Source of the DNA: Larix kaempferi
Lineage: Eukaryota > Streptophyta > Pinopsida > Pinales > Pinaceae
NCBI GenBank assembly: GCA_027924585.1
Contig: BSBM01000822.1
Coordinates: 824,001 to 888,000 of the forward strand
Reading direction: 5' to 3'
Length of the DNA: 64,000 nt
Shown here: piece by piece, positions 35,673-45,981 of the stretch
How the letters are laid out: each line of letters begins with the position of its first letter
Numbering within the stretch: the first letter of the stretch is position 1
The notes under the pieces: generated by a model
What the model saw: the letters and a program-made list of their open reading frames with translations, nothing else
Told to the model about the DNA's origin: nothing
Databases searched by the model: none
Translations under genes and position numbers: made by a program

Positions 35673-37740
35673 ATATCCACCTTGACAACAATTTACCTGA
35701 TGCCCTGCCCTTGTTCATTTGTGCTTCTAAATACCAAAGCACCCATTTCACTGCTTCACCTGGATTTGTCATGTATCCACCGACAACACCAACCACATGT
35801 GAAAAGATCGCATCGCATACATCACACCAGTGTACCATACACGAGACATATAACCCTTTTATTCATTACATGGACATCAACCTGAAGAAAGCTCATGATG
35901 TTTACCGGTTTCACTGAGTATCATTATCATATACTCATCCTATGATAACCAAAACTTACCATCAATCCGTCTCTTGTACATTTACGCTCAAGATTGTTTT
36001 GCAGCTCTCAGATCCTTCATATAGAATGTCCAACAACCTAATCCAGCTTGTTGATCTTAAACCATGCTTGTCCTAGCTCAAGCATAACGCCAACCTTAGC
36101 TCACCATGAAGTAATCCAACATCTTGTACCACATGCCTGAGAGATTGCTTCAGGCCATACAATGATTACTTGAGCTGGCAAACCAAATCTTCCTATGCAA
36201 TCCTGAGCACCTTCTATGCTCCACCTCGAACTTTACATCCGAAGACCTTAGCCAAATCCGGCCAAGACAACCAAATGAGCCTTCACTGCTCACTTTAGGT
36301 CTATTTACAATGGAGTTAACCAAGCCTTTAAGATAGGCTTCATTACATGTAATCTCATGGGACAAAAACATATAGGCACAACCATCAACCCAACAACAAC
36401 CTAGAGGGGTATGCATGCCATTCGAGGTCTTATAGTCATATACCCAATTACATGTAAAAAAAAATTTACAACTCCAAAAAAATAATAATAATTTTTCTAC
36501 CATTTCTCCTTTTTTTTTTAAACCCCGCCCTTGCAAATGTTACCAACACTTTCTTCCAAAATATTCCAAAGTCTTTACAAAATATTAGTAAAGACTTTCG
36601 ATCTTCACCTCTTGCACATCTTTCACTGGCTCACCACACTTCTGCTGCACTTCCGAAGTAAGATAACTGTGAATTATCGCGCTTTGTATCCCAGCACGCT
36701 TTGTATCCCGGCATGCTCCTACACCCTCTCTAGCTTCTTTCAAACCCTCGAACTTCAACTCTCTTTCACGCACTGATAGTTTCGATCTTCACCTCTTGCA
36801 CAGCTTCTTTCACTGGCTCACCACACTTCTGCTGCACTTCCGAAGTAAGATAACTGTGAATTATCGCGCTTTGTATCCCAGCACGCTTTGTATCCCGGCA
36901 TGCTCCTACACCCTCTCTAGCTTCTTTCAAACCCTCGAACTTCAACTCTCTTTCACGCAGGGATGCAAGGGCTTCAACACAGCCTTCACGGTTCTCGCTT
37001 GCACATCCTTCATAGCTACTGGTCTCACCTTCTCGCACAGCCTTCACGGGATTTACACGCAGAGAGGGTATGTTCTGCGTCCTCACAGCCTTCACAGGTG
37101 GCAGAGCTCCACCTCTCCTCATAGCCTTCACGGGATATACACAGAAGCTGTAGGTTAGAGGCTTCTGGCTACTAGCTGCGACCTCCTCCACCAGAGTTGC
37201 ACTCTACACAGGACAAGCTGCTGACTGTGACCTCTTCCACCAGAGCTGCACTCCACACGAGACCGGGGCTGTGGCAATTTTTCACACGCGACCTCTCCCC
37301 TCAGGCTTTTCATGTGGACTCCTCCACAAACCTCACGGGCGGCTGTATGCTTTTCATGCAACTCAAAATTGTGGAAACTCCACAAACCTCACGGGAGGCT
37401 GTATGCTTTTCACGCATCTCTCTTGGTCTTCCATGTGCGGCTCTATCCTCAGGCTTCTCGCGGGCTGCCTCACAGACTCAACGTTCACCTTTGGTGTTCT
37501 CTCCAGGTCAACAGGTGGCTCGCTCTCCTCCTTCATGGTCAGCTCTCTCTGTTACTTAGCTCTGCGGCTCTTGGATGGCTAGGCGACTCCTCGGCCAGCA
37601 ACGGGCTCTTAAACGGATGGCTCTACTCGTCCAACACTACAGATAGAGTACACAGACTCCTCTGGGCAGCTGCTCCAATTCTCGACGGCTTCTCTTGTTC
37701 TCTGAAACTTTCTGCTCTTCACCTTAGCTCTGATACCACT
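35673..37740 (-). pseudogene. Element E internal region: copia RT remnants and duplicated leader-side repeats
   Basis: The left half holds remnants of the copia RT C-terminal region on the minus strand (35641-35838) and a LYGLKQ-type fragment near 36140. A further minus-strand frame at 36150-36536 shows no domain. The right half is a repeat-rich, GC-richer stretch. It holds a 184-bp direct duplication (36596-36773 and 36780-36959) and four copies of a CACAGCCTTCACGG-like word between 36979 and 37130. It also holds two near copies of a CTCCACAAACCTCACGGG block (37320 and 37380). I see no gag or protease. Confidence 0.7.
36596..36959. repeat. 184-bp direct tandem duplication
   Basis: The segments 36596-36773 and 36780-36959 both run from TTTCGATCTTCACCTCTTGC to CTCTTTCACGCA and are almost identical apart from a short indel near their starts. 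Each also contains an internal doubled word CGCTTTGTATCCC. Confidence 0.9.
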
Positions 37741-38100
37741 TGTTGGGCATTTAGCTCACATATATAATAAATATGTAACTATAATAAATATGTAACTACA
37801 GAAAACAATAATATATAGAATGTTTACACAGAACAACAATCACACAAGAGATACAACATTTACATGGTTCACCCACTAAATGTGGGCTACATCCATGGGT
37901 CAAGGGCAAGCAATCTTTATTCATCATCTAAAACAGTTTACAAACCATCGGGGAGAGGGCATAAAGCCCCAGGGCAATATCTGCCTCAATGGGCCACATA
38001 TTTAAGCAAACCTTCAGTTACACATAACTCATTATATCGTTGGAGAAACCAACGTGAACCAACTTGACCTAAACCGTCAATTGGTTGTCACATTCCAACA
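37741..38100 (-). repeat. Element E right LTR (5' LTR)
   Basis: This is a 360-bp LTR. It differs from the left LTR mainly by an 18-base duplication of ATAATAAATATGTAACTA near 37765-37800 and by scattered substitutions. Confidence 0.93.
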
Positions 38101-38105
38101 TGGTG

Positions 38106-39323
38106 TACCTTTATCAGCTTGCTGCTCCTAGGGAGGTTGTTCCGAGTTTCCAAGTTTGGAGCCCGGCCAATTACTTTGGCCTACCTATGAATGTGGAACG
38201 TTTTCTTTCCAAGTATATCAAGTATCTTACTCATGACCATATTTGTCTTGATGAGGATGAAGATGTACAGGTTTGGAATGTCGATCCGGCTGGGGTTTAT
38301 ACTCCCAAAAGGGGATATTTGAAGCTTACTGAAGATCATGCTCCGGTTGAACCGGTCTGGTGGTGGAAGTCTTTGTGGAAGGTTAAGATCCCTCCAAAGA
38401 CTCGTTTGTTTATGTGGCGTGTCTTGGAGAACAAAGTTCCAACTTGGGATTTTCTCCAAAAAAGGAAGAAACAGGGGCCAGCCTGGTGTATCTTGTGCAA
38501 ACAGAATGGGGAATCTGTCTGACATCTTTTCCTTCTTTGTCCTTATATCATCTCGGTCTAGTTGGAATGCTCTCGGTTGCTTAATGAACAGTGTCGTTGG
38601 GAGGGGGATTCTTTGCTTACTGCTTGGAAGAATTGGTTTGACGACCCCAACCTCAAAACTTTGAGGGCTCTTCCATTGTTGGTGCCGTGGGGGGTTTGGT
38701 TAGCCCGAAATCAGCTCTTATTTAATGAAAAACTCTGCTCTCCTGCTATTACTGCAACAACATGTTGCAGTCTGTTGCCGTCCTTTTGTATAAAATCAGG
38801 TCTCCAAAGGGTGCGGGATATCCAACCAATTGTTATTGATAGAACACGACCATGGGTTTTTTTTTATGGAGCGCCTCAACTAAATCAGTGTGGGTGTGGG
38901 GCTATCTTGTTTCTTGCTGAAAACCATTTCTTTGTGATGCCGTTGGGCCTCGGGGATGGAAGTAACAACATTGTTGAACTACTGAGTCTGAAGTTCCTAG
39001 TTTCTTTTTCTACTGAGAAGGGATGTAGAAACATTGCAGTTTATGGGGATTCTCTGAATGTGGTCAATTGGATATCAAGCACTTATTTTTGTCAGAACCT
39101 TAGACTCACAAACGTTTTAAACTCCATTCGGGCGGTTTTGAACACATTTGACTCCTTTTCTTGCACACATGTTTACAGGGAAAATAACCAGGAGGCGGAC
39201 AGGGCTTCGAAGGCAGGGTTGCAGCTAGCATGGGGTTTATGGAAGATAAAGGAAGTCATGGATGGGGATGTGCAGGAATACTATCATCGTCCTTTTATAG
39301 AGGAAGATGTTTTGCATCCTTGA
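38106..39323 (+). pseudogene. LINE ORF2, 3' part: zinc-binding RT-associated domain and RNase H
   Basis: The frame continues directly from 35329 once element E and one TSD are skipped (GLVYLYQLAAPR). The zinc-binding RT-associated domain reads WWKSLWKVKIPPKTRLFMWR and CILCKQNGES...HLFLLCP (38360-38545). It is broken by a TGA at 38520. The C-terminal RNase H (38850-39230) shows WVFFYGAP, NNIVELLSLKFL, AVYGDSLNVVNW and NNQEADRAS. The first catalytic Asp, normally in FFDGA, is replaced by Tyr. The final stop is at 39321-39323, followed by a U-rich 3' UTR and the adenine tail. Confidence 0.9.
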
Positions 39324-39678
39324 ACACCATTTTTGGGCTCCTTAATTTTTTTATTTTTTTTCCACTGTTTTTTTCTACTCAGGTCACTGTTTATATTTCA
39401 CTCTGTCTACTGGTACCTCTATGAGGCTTATTGTATATTTTGAAAGTTACTATATCTATTTGTGATCATGAACAGAGAACGGTTCTTAGACACTGTTAAA
39501 AGAACATACCTATGGGTTCAGTAAGTGAACCATATTTTCGGTGGATTTGTGCCGTGCTACAACATTACACTTTTCGTTTTTGAAAAAGTGGTTACCTACA
39601 AAATGTAATTTTGCTCTCGAAAGATGAATCGAAATTGGGCTTTTTTTTCAAGGAAAAAAAAAAGAACACAATATTTAC

Positions 39679-40135
39679 ATGGAAAGGATTTTATGCGCCG
39701 CAACTAAAATGATGGGGCATAATGCGAACATGAATTTGACGAACACTTGTCCCACCTACGTTGATCACTCAACTTACCTATGCATAGAATTCGACTTACC
39801 TATGCATAGAATTCGACTTACCTACACATTGAAGTCGACAAACGGTGGTAGACAATATTTTATGATTAATTAACAAAAAAATTACAATGCTTTCTTGTAC
39901 AACAATTCCATGGGTATTTCCCTTTTATACAATCCATATAAGGGTTCCAAAAGGAACCAAAATACACTGGAAAGGAACCAAAATACACTGGAAAGTTCCA
40001 AAAAAAATTGCCTCGGGGGCGAAGCCCCCGCACCCCTGGTCAGCCACACCGACATATATGAATTGCGCATGGACCTCATCTTGTACTCTATAAGAAGAAT
40101 ATCACAGATTTGTATATTTCCATCACCTCATAACC
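39679..40135 (-). repeat. Element D 3' LTR, main part
   Basis: This is the larger part of D's LTR, right of the LINE. It carries three copies of a 22-bp unit ACTTACCTATGCATAGAATTCG (about 39772-39837) and a doubled AAGGAACCAAAATACACTGG-like unit (39950-40000). A GC-rich hairpin has a 7-bp stem and GAA loop (40014-40030). The TATAAAAGG box on the minus strand fixes the orientation. Confidence 0.78.
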
Positions 40136-40147
40136 TTCTCCCACTTG
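40136..40147 (-). other. Element D polypurine tract
   Basis: The minus strand reads CAAGTGGGAGAA next to the 3' LTR of D. The insertion of element F used its last five bases as target site (ACTTG, 40143-40147 and 45977-45981). Confidence 0.75.
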
Positions 40148-40592
40148 TGTTAGGATATTTAGACACTTAGGAGTTAGTTAAGATCAAGTTGTTATAATGT
40201 ATATTTAGGTAAAGTGTGTTTCTTTAGTATGCATTTGTACATATGTAATATGATGGTCACAATATGTTCTGGACATAGAGTGATCCAATGGTTGATTCTC
40301 ACCTCGATCTTAATGGCCATTAATCTTTCTTAACACCTTATTGGTCCATGATCTCTATTTAAAGAGCATGGAGGGCAATTCGCTCATTGATTGATTATGA
40401 GAAACTCAATGTAACATTCTTTTCTTTTTCACAATATATTGCATCAAGTAGCTATTTGGTTGGAGTCGTGGATTGTTTCCCTCTTCGACGGTTTTAACCA
40501 CGTAAAACATCAGTGTGTTGACCTGTGATCTATTTGTGTGAGCGGTTTCTCAAGGTGTTCGATATTTTGGAAATATCCTGTGCTATCAAACA
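40148..40592 (+). repeat. Element F 5' LTR
   Basis: This is a 445-bp LTR. A TATA-like CTATTTAAAG at about 40354-40363 is in a plausible promoter position. It ends in ATCAAACA directly before the primer site. Confidence 0.93.
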
Positions 40593-40606
40593 TGGAATCA
40601 TAGCTC

Positions 40607-41590
40607 TTATGAAGTTATGCTTTTGTTGATGATTAAGACCTTGAACTGGTGTTGCTAAAGGTGTCAAAGGATTTATGGTTATGATATTTCTATGCATTTC
40701 CTGGCTAAGAGATTTGTTCCATTATGTCTAGAGTGCTTCTTTCAATTGGAAACGCTTTTTGTTTCACTAAAAAAGGTTTGTGTTTTCCCAAGATACGACC
40801 ATTTACGAAATCTAGAGGTATACTATTTACAGTTACGCATTTTTAAATTCTTCACATATTTTTTTCATATTTTAGTCTGGTTTTTATTTTATTTCTTGTT
40901 TTATACCTTATCAATCTATGTATTCTCTTTGTCGTGCGCTCTGTGAGAACTCGACAAATCAGAAAAAAGTGGAAAGGTTTTTCTTTATTGCATATGCTCT
41001 TTCCTATGCACTTTATGCGAACTTGGTAAACCAAAACAATGAGAAAACTTACATTTTTCGGGAAATCTAACCAAGGACTAACCCCAAAAATGAGACATTT
41101 TTGTTTTAGAATTTTGTTTTTTGTTTTTGTGTGGTTGTGTGAAGTGTCTTGTAGGCCAAAAAACAAGGTTTTTTGGGTAGGCGCGTTCTTTCAACAACAA
41201 CAACACCTCTATTCTCCTCCATAATATTACTAAACTCATTTCTTAGCTCACTTGGTTTAAAGTTAATTTAAAAAGTAAGAGGTCTTGGGTTAAAGTCCTT
41301 CTTTTTGTTACTTTTTGTAAAAGTTTATGTAACTTTAAGTTATAAAGTAACTATATTGTAAAAGTGCTTCCCACTTGTTTTAAAAAAGTGGGTCACTTAT
41401 TTTGAAGCAATTTATTTGTAAAAGTGAGTTCATATGCAAAGTTAGTAAGGTGGGAATTATTTACTGCATTCATTTTTTGCTTTCACCATCACGTGGATCA
41501 ATCTTTACCTGCCATGTGGTCCCTCAGTTCCCTTTTATGTCTTTCTTATAAAGGGCATAACTTTGGCATCCAAAATTCTTTTTTCAATAT
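40607..41590 (+). other. Element F leader region
   Basis: About 1 kb lies between the primer site and recognisable gag. Open frames (40692-40946, and the first part of the frame opening at 41424) are low-complexity and hydrophobic or basic. They show no retroelement domain. I see no gene. Confidence 0.5.
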
Positions 41591-44500
41591 CTTTGCATCC
41601 AGACCATTAGTTTTTTCTTTCAAATCCATATTACATGTATATTGTATTATAGTTGCTCCATGTGATATTCTACTTACCAATTCTAACTACTTCTCATGGA
41701 AAGCTCGTATGCAAGATTTTATACGAAGTAGGGGACTTTACTGGATTACCATGGGAACAAAAAATCAACCCACTATTGATGATAAGAAAATAAAATGGGT
41801 CAATAAATGTGATGAATCCCCTGGATTAATTAGGATGTCAATTTCTAATGATTTACGATTCCACCTTCTAGGAATTGATAAACCAAATATGGCTTGGGAT
41901 AAATTGGAAACTGTGTTTGGTAAACACAATGAGATTCAGGGTCACCAGCTTGAAAATGAATTGATTACATTGAATCCAAGTGATTTCTCTTGCAACCAAG
42001 ACTATCTATCTAATTACAAAACCCTTCAACTCTTAGTTAAAGAATGCAACATAAAAAGGAAATACAAGCAATGCATTTTTCATATTCTTTCCAAGATTGG
42101 ACCTGCTTATTTTTTTTTTGTATATACCTTTTACTCCATGAAAGAATATGTGAGGGTTCACTATACAAAACTACTATTGAATCTTTTTGTGATTCCTTGA
42201 TTAGAGAGCAAGAAAATCTCATACATCTTGGAGTAATCAACAATCCCGATACATCTAGAAAATCCTTAGGGGCACAACAAAAGAACAAAACCAAGAATCC
42301 CAATAAGCAACATTCTCGCAATAATAAGCAAACAAGGATCCCAAACCCACTCAGGTAGCTCATACTTCAAATGGTGACAAGGGAACCAAATAGAAAGATA
42401 AGAACACTGAGCACCATTGCAATTTTTGTGGGAAAGATGGGCAAGTGGAATCCAAGTGTTTCAAGAAGATGGAAGCCTTGGAAGTAGTAATGAAGAAACA
42501 CAATATCAAACTTGATTTGTCTTATGACTCTACAACGCATGTACATGCACTTTGTGCTTCTAGCTTTTCCTTCAATGCATCTTGTTCCTATTCTTCTAAT
42601 GAGTCGCTCATTGATTATGGAGCATCTTATCATATGACTAGGGATAAAGCCATATTTACTGATCTAAATGAAAGTAACACTAATCAAATATTGGTTGGTG
42701 ATGATAGATATCTTAATGTTGTGGGATTTGGAACAGTTTAGGTAGATGATGGCTAGTTCAATGGTGTATTATGTGTTCCAAGAATTTCCTGTAATTTGTT
42801 GTCTATATATCAAATCATTCATTATAGTGAAAGTAAGATTGTAATGTTCACACTCACCAAGTTGTAATCAATGATTTCAAAGATCCTAAGTATGTACTAG
42901 CTACTGGAATTATTTATGATATTACCAAGTTGTATAGATTCAACAACTTTGGGTCATCACCTTTTCCCTCTATTTTTATTGGTCATAGTGATGACTTGAG
43001 CAAATTTTGGCATGAGCAATTTGGTAATTTAAGCTATCACTCGTTGTAGCAACTAAAATGGTGACCGGACTTCATCTCGTATCTTGTAGAGATGGTGTTT
43101 GTCCCGAGTGTGTTCTCAACAAACATCATCATGACAGTTTTGAAAAACTTGCCTCTTGGCATGCCTCGGCTCCCTTGCAGCGTGGTCACAATGATTTGTG
43201 TGGTCTGCTTTTGTCTGCTTCTTTATTTGGCTTCAAGTATTTCTTAACTTTCATTGATGACTTCTCCAGATGCACTTGGGTTTATTTCTTAAAACTCAAG
43301 AGTGAAGTGTTTGACAAGTTTTTGGCTTACAAGGCCCTTGTAGAGAAAAAATCTAGACATAAAATACACAAGTTAAGAATAGATAATGGAGGTGAATATG
43401 TAAACAAAAAATTTACTGCTTACTGCACTGAATAGGGAATTCAAATGCAACATATATTTCCATATGCACCACAGCAAGATGGTGTTTCTAATAGAAAGAA
43501 TCGCACATTAAAAGAAATGGTTAAATGTATGCACCAAGCTAAGGGATTAAGTCTTCAATTATGAGTTGAAGGCATTAATTATGGCAATTACATAGTTAAT
43601 TGCACTCCCATTAAATCTTTAAAAGATAAAAACATTGGAGAAGCATGGACTAACATTAAACCAGATGTCATCCACTTTCGTCCGTTTGGTAGTGAAGCAT
43701 GGGATCATATTCTTGATGAAAAATAGAAAGCATTGCAGCCTAAAAATGAAAAGTGCATATTTGTTTGATATTATGAAGATGTCAAAGGTTATAGACTTCT
43801 TCAACCACAATCCTATGATATAATTATTAGAAGAGATGTTAAATTTGATCAAAATATCTCGGACTGCAAGCCTAATTTAGTGTATGTCCCATCTGTGGCA
43901 TGTGATCCATCTTCAGCGTTCGTGCCATCTTCTACTCCCAACTTCCTTGACAATGTTCCTACTATAGCTTATGATGATGACAATGAGGACGAAAATCCAC
44001 CTCCGCCTACTCATTTTGCTCCAGTTGCACCAAAACAATTACTTCCACAATGGGCTCATACAACATGTGAAGCAGTTGGTGATCTTCCCGGTGATCACAT
44101 AGATCAATGCCTAACACGTTATGAATTCTAGCGAGGCACTTCTATTTTGGATCAAATTTTAGAAAATAATTATCCAGATACATTTGTAGAAGCTTCATGC
44201 AATGCAGATTGGGATGCAGCTATGGATGAAGAATATCGTTCCATAATGATGAACAATACTTGGGATCTTGTACCTCTTCTGAAAGGAAGAAAACTTGTCA
44301 AATGTAAATGGTTCTACATAACTAAGTATGCATCAAATGGAAGTGCTGAAATACTTAAGGAAATGTTAGTTTCCAAATTATTTTCCCAAGTTGAATGAAT
44401 TGACTACAATGAAGCCTTTGCCTTTGTCGCCAAAATGAACTCCAACTACCTTGTTCTTGCCCTTGCCACCTTACATAAATGGGAGGTCCATCAAATGGAT

Positions 44501-45290
44501 GTCAAGTCTGGCTTCTTGAATGGGGATTTGTAGGAATAAATTTACATGGAATAATGTCCTTCCTATGTTCAAAATGACTCTAGCCTTATCTGTCGCCTTC
44601 GGAAATCCCTATATGGCCTTAAGAAATCTCTAGTACTTGACTCATACCCATTGTGGTATTTCCTTTGATGTTGGTCTTGTTTCCCAAAATATGCAAATGC
44701 CCCATGAAATCCATTGGAAAACAACAAAAATGATACTTTAATATATTCGAGGTACAATTTAGTTTGGGATTCATTACAGTTTAAGGGGGACCCCTTTGTT
44801 GGTTGGTTTCACTGATTTAGATTGGGCCAGTGATCCTGATTATTAGAAGTCTATTGTAGGTTATGTTTTCAGTCTTGATTTCAGACCTATCACTTGAGCT
44901 TGTAAGAAACAACAAGCTCTTTCTCTTTCTTCAACAGAAGTAGAGTATCAAGCCATAGTTAATGCAAGTCGAGAAGCTTTGTGGCTTTGACAAATCCTTT
45001 CAAAGTTTGGATTCAAGCAACAACATCCAACTACCCTTTGGTGTGAAAACCAAAGTACCATCAAGATCACAATAGATCCAATTCTACATCAATGCATAAA
45101 ACACATTGAGCTACATATGCACTTCATCATAAAGATTGTTCATGATCACATTCTCAAAGTGCTCTTTTGCCCTATAGATGATCAAGTTGTAGACATATTC
45201 ACAAAGGCTATTACAAAAGGGATTTTTTCTAAACTTCGATCTATTTTAGGAGTTTATAGGAATTTTTCATTGAGGGGGGATAGGATCTAA
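41591..45290 (+). pseudogene. Element F gag-pol, with RT internal deletion
   Basis: Gag runs from about 41650 (NYFSWKARMQDFIRSRGLYW) with a frame change near 42105. The zinc knuckle at 42424-42465 reads CNFCGKDG with Gln replacing His before the last Cys. The protease active site near 42610 reads LIDYGASYHM, with Tyr in place of Ser or Thr. Integrase spans 43058-43900 (FIDDFSRCTWVYF, LRIDNGGEYVNKKF) and RT starts near 44190. RT breaks at SLYGLKKS (about 44625) and jumps to sequence normally near its end (MQMPHEIHW), so the YVDD catalytic box is missing. RNase H follows (QALSLSSTEVEYQA, 44910-44960), then the domain tail to FSLRGD before the purine tract. Stops are scattered. Confidence 0.9.
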
Positions 45291-45364
45291 TTCCTCCTTC
45301 CTTCTCCTATAGTGACACTTTCGTAAATCCTTCAATCCTATCCCAAAATATTCTTAAAGGGGGA

Positions 45365-45976
45365 TGTTAGGATATTTAGACACTTAGGAGTTAGCTAAGA
45401 TCAATTTGTTATAATATATCTTCAGGTAAAGTGTGTTTCTTTAGTATGCATTAGTATGCGTTTGTATGTATGTTATATGATGGTCATGATATGTTCTAGA
45501 CATAGAGTGATATATTCACTCTCACCTCGATCTTAAGAGACATTGATCTGTGGCTTAATACCCTATTGGTCCATGATCTCTATTTAAAGAGAATGGAGGG
45601 TCATTTGCTCATTGATCGATTGTGATAAACTCATTCCAACATTCTTTTCTTTTGCATAATATATTGCCTCTAGTAGCTATTTGGTTGGGGCCATGGATTG
45701 TTTCCCTCTTTGAGGGATTTAACCACATAAAAACGTCGGTGTGTTTTTATGTCATAAACATAAAGAAATATCCTTATGATCTTATTCGAGGGTTTTAACC
45801 ACATAAACATAAAGAATAAGGTCATAAACATAAAGAACAAGCATGATCAAGAATAAGGTCATCATCCTTGTCCTTTAGGTTTATGACCTTATTCATTGGT
45901 GATCTTAGTTGAGGGTTTTAACCACATAAAAACATCGGTGTTCGATCTTTTAGAAATATCATGTGTTAGTCAAACA
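45365..45976 (+). repeat. Element F 3' LTR, expanded
   Basis: At 612 bp this copy is about 170 bp longer than the 5' LTR. The extra sequence (about 45730-45920) is made of repeats of AACCACATAAA and AAGGTCATAAACATAAAG words. It includes a perfect 15-bp inverted repeat (45815-45829 and 45879-45893). The rest matches the 5' LTR with scattered differences. Confidence 0.92.
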
Positions 45977-45981
45977 ACTTG

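Larger units (their letters stand above)
35330..38100 (-). mobile_element. Element E: short copia-derived LTR element inside LINE ORF2, TSD TGGTG
   Basis: LTRs of 343 bp (35330-35672) and 360 bp (37741-38100) begin TGTTGGG and end TTCCAACA. The target duplication TGGTG is perfect (35325-35329 and 38101-38105). On the minus strand a tRNA-Met primer site TGGTATCAGAGC (37727-37738) sits two bases inside the right LTR, and a purine-rich AAGGTGGATAT abuts the left LTR. The internal 2.07 kb has no complete gene. Copia RT fragments survive: YMTNPGEAVKWVLWYL near 35740-35790, and a SLYGLKQS-like fragment near 36140. E is thus a deletion derivative, mobilised in trans if it moved in this form. Confidence 0.94.
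30230..39662 (+). mobile_element. L1-type LINE with ORF1 and ORF2, 16-bp TSD, inserted in element D's LTR
   Basis: The LINE is flanked by the perfect 16-bp duplication AGAACACAATATTTAC (30214-30229 and 39663-39678) and ends in a short adenine tail (from about 39654). The 5' end is GC-rich. ORF1 encodes a DUF4283-like and zinc-knuckle protein. ORF2 encodes an apurinic-type endonuclease, RT, a zinc-binding domain and a C-terminal RNase H. Subtracting the element E insertion (35330-38100 plus one 5-bp TSD) leaves about 6.66 kb, a full-length size for plant L1 elements. Base composition is clearly richer in GC than the surroundings. Stops and a few frameshifts make it inactive. Confidence 0.95.
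40148..45976 (+). mobile_element. Element F: Ty1/copia retrotransposon, TSD ACTTG
   Basis: F is complete end to end. The 5' LTR is 40148-40592 and the 3' LTR is 45365-45976, both opening TGTTAGGATATTTAG. The target duplication ACTTG is perfect (40143-40147 and 45977-45981). A Met-type primer site (TGGAATCATAGCTC) begins at 40593 and the purine tract AAAGGGGGA is at 45356-45364. The domain order is gag, zinc knuckle, protease, integrase, RT, RNase H. RT is internally deleted and several stops are present, so it is not autonomous. It sits in the 3' end of element D on the opposite strand. Confidence 0.95.

Noticed and set aside
36531-37770. Several long ORFs on both strands, up to 151 codons
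   Set aside because: They arise from the repeat-rich, stop-poor right half of element E and are duplicated along with the 184-bp unit; no domain is present.
40700-41170. Gene in the element F leader
   Set aside because: Frames are low-complexity Phe/Leu/Lys-rich and T-rich, with no homology pattern; it is consistent with non-coding leader.
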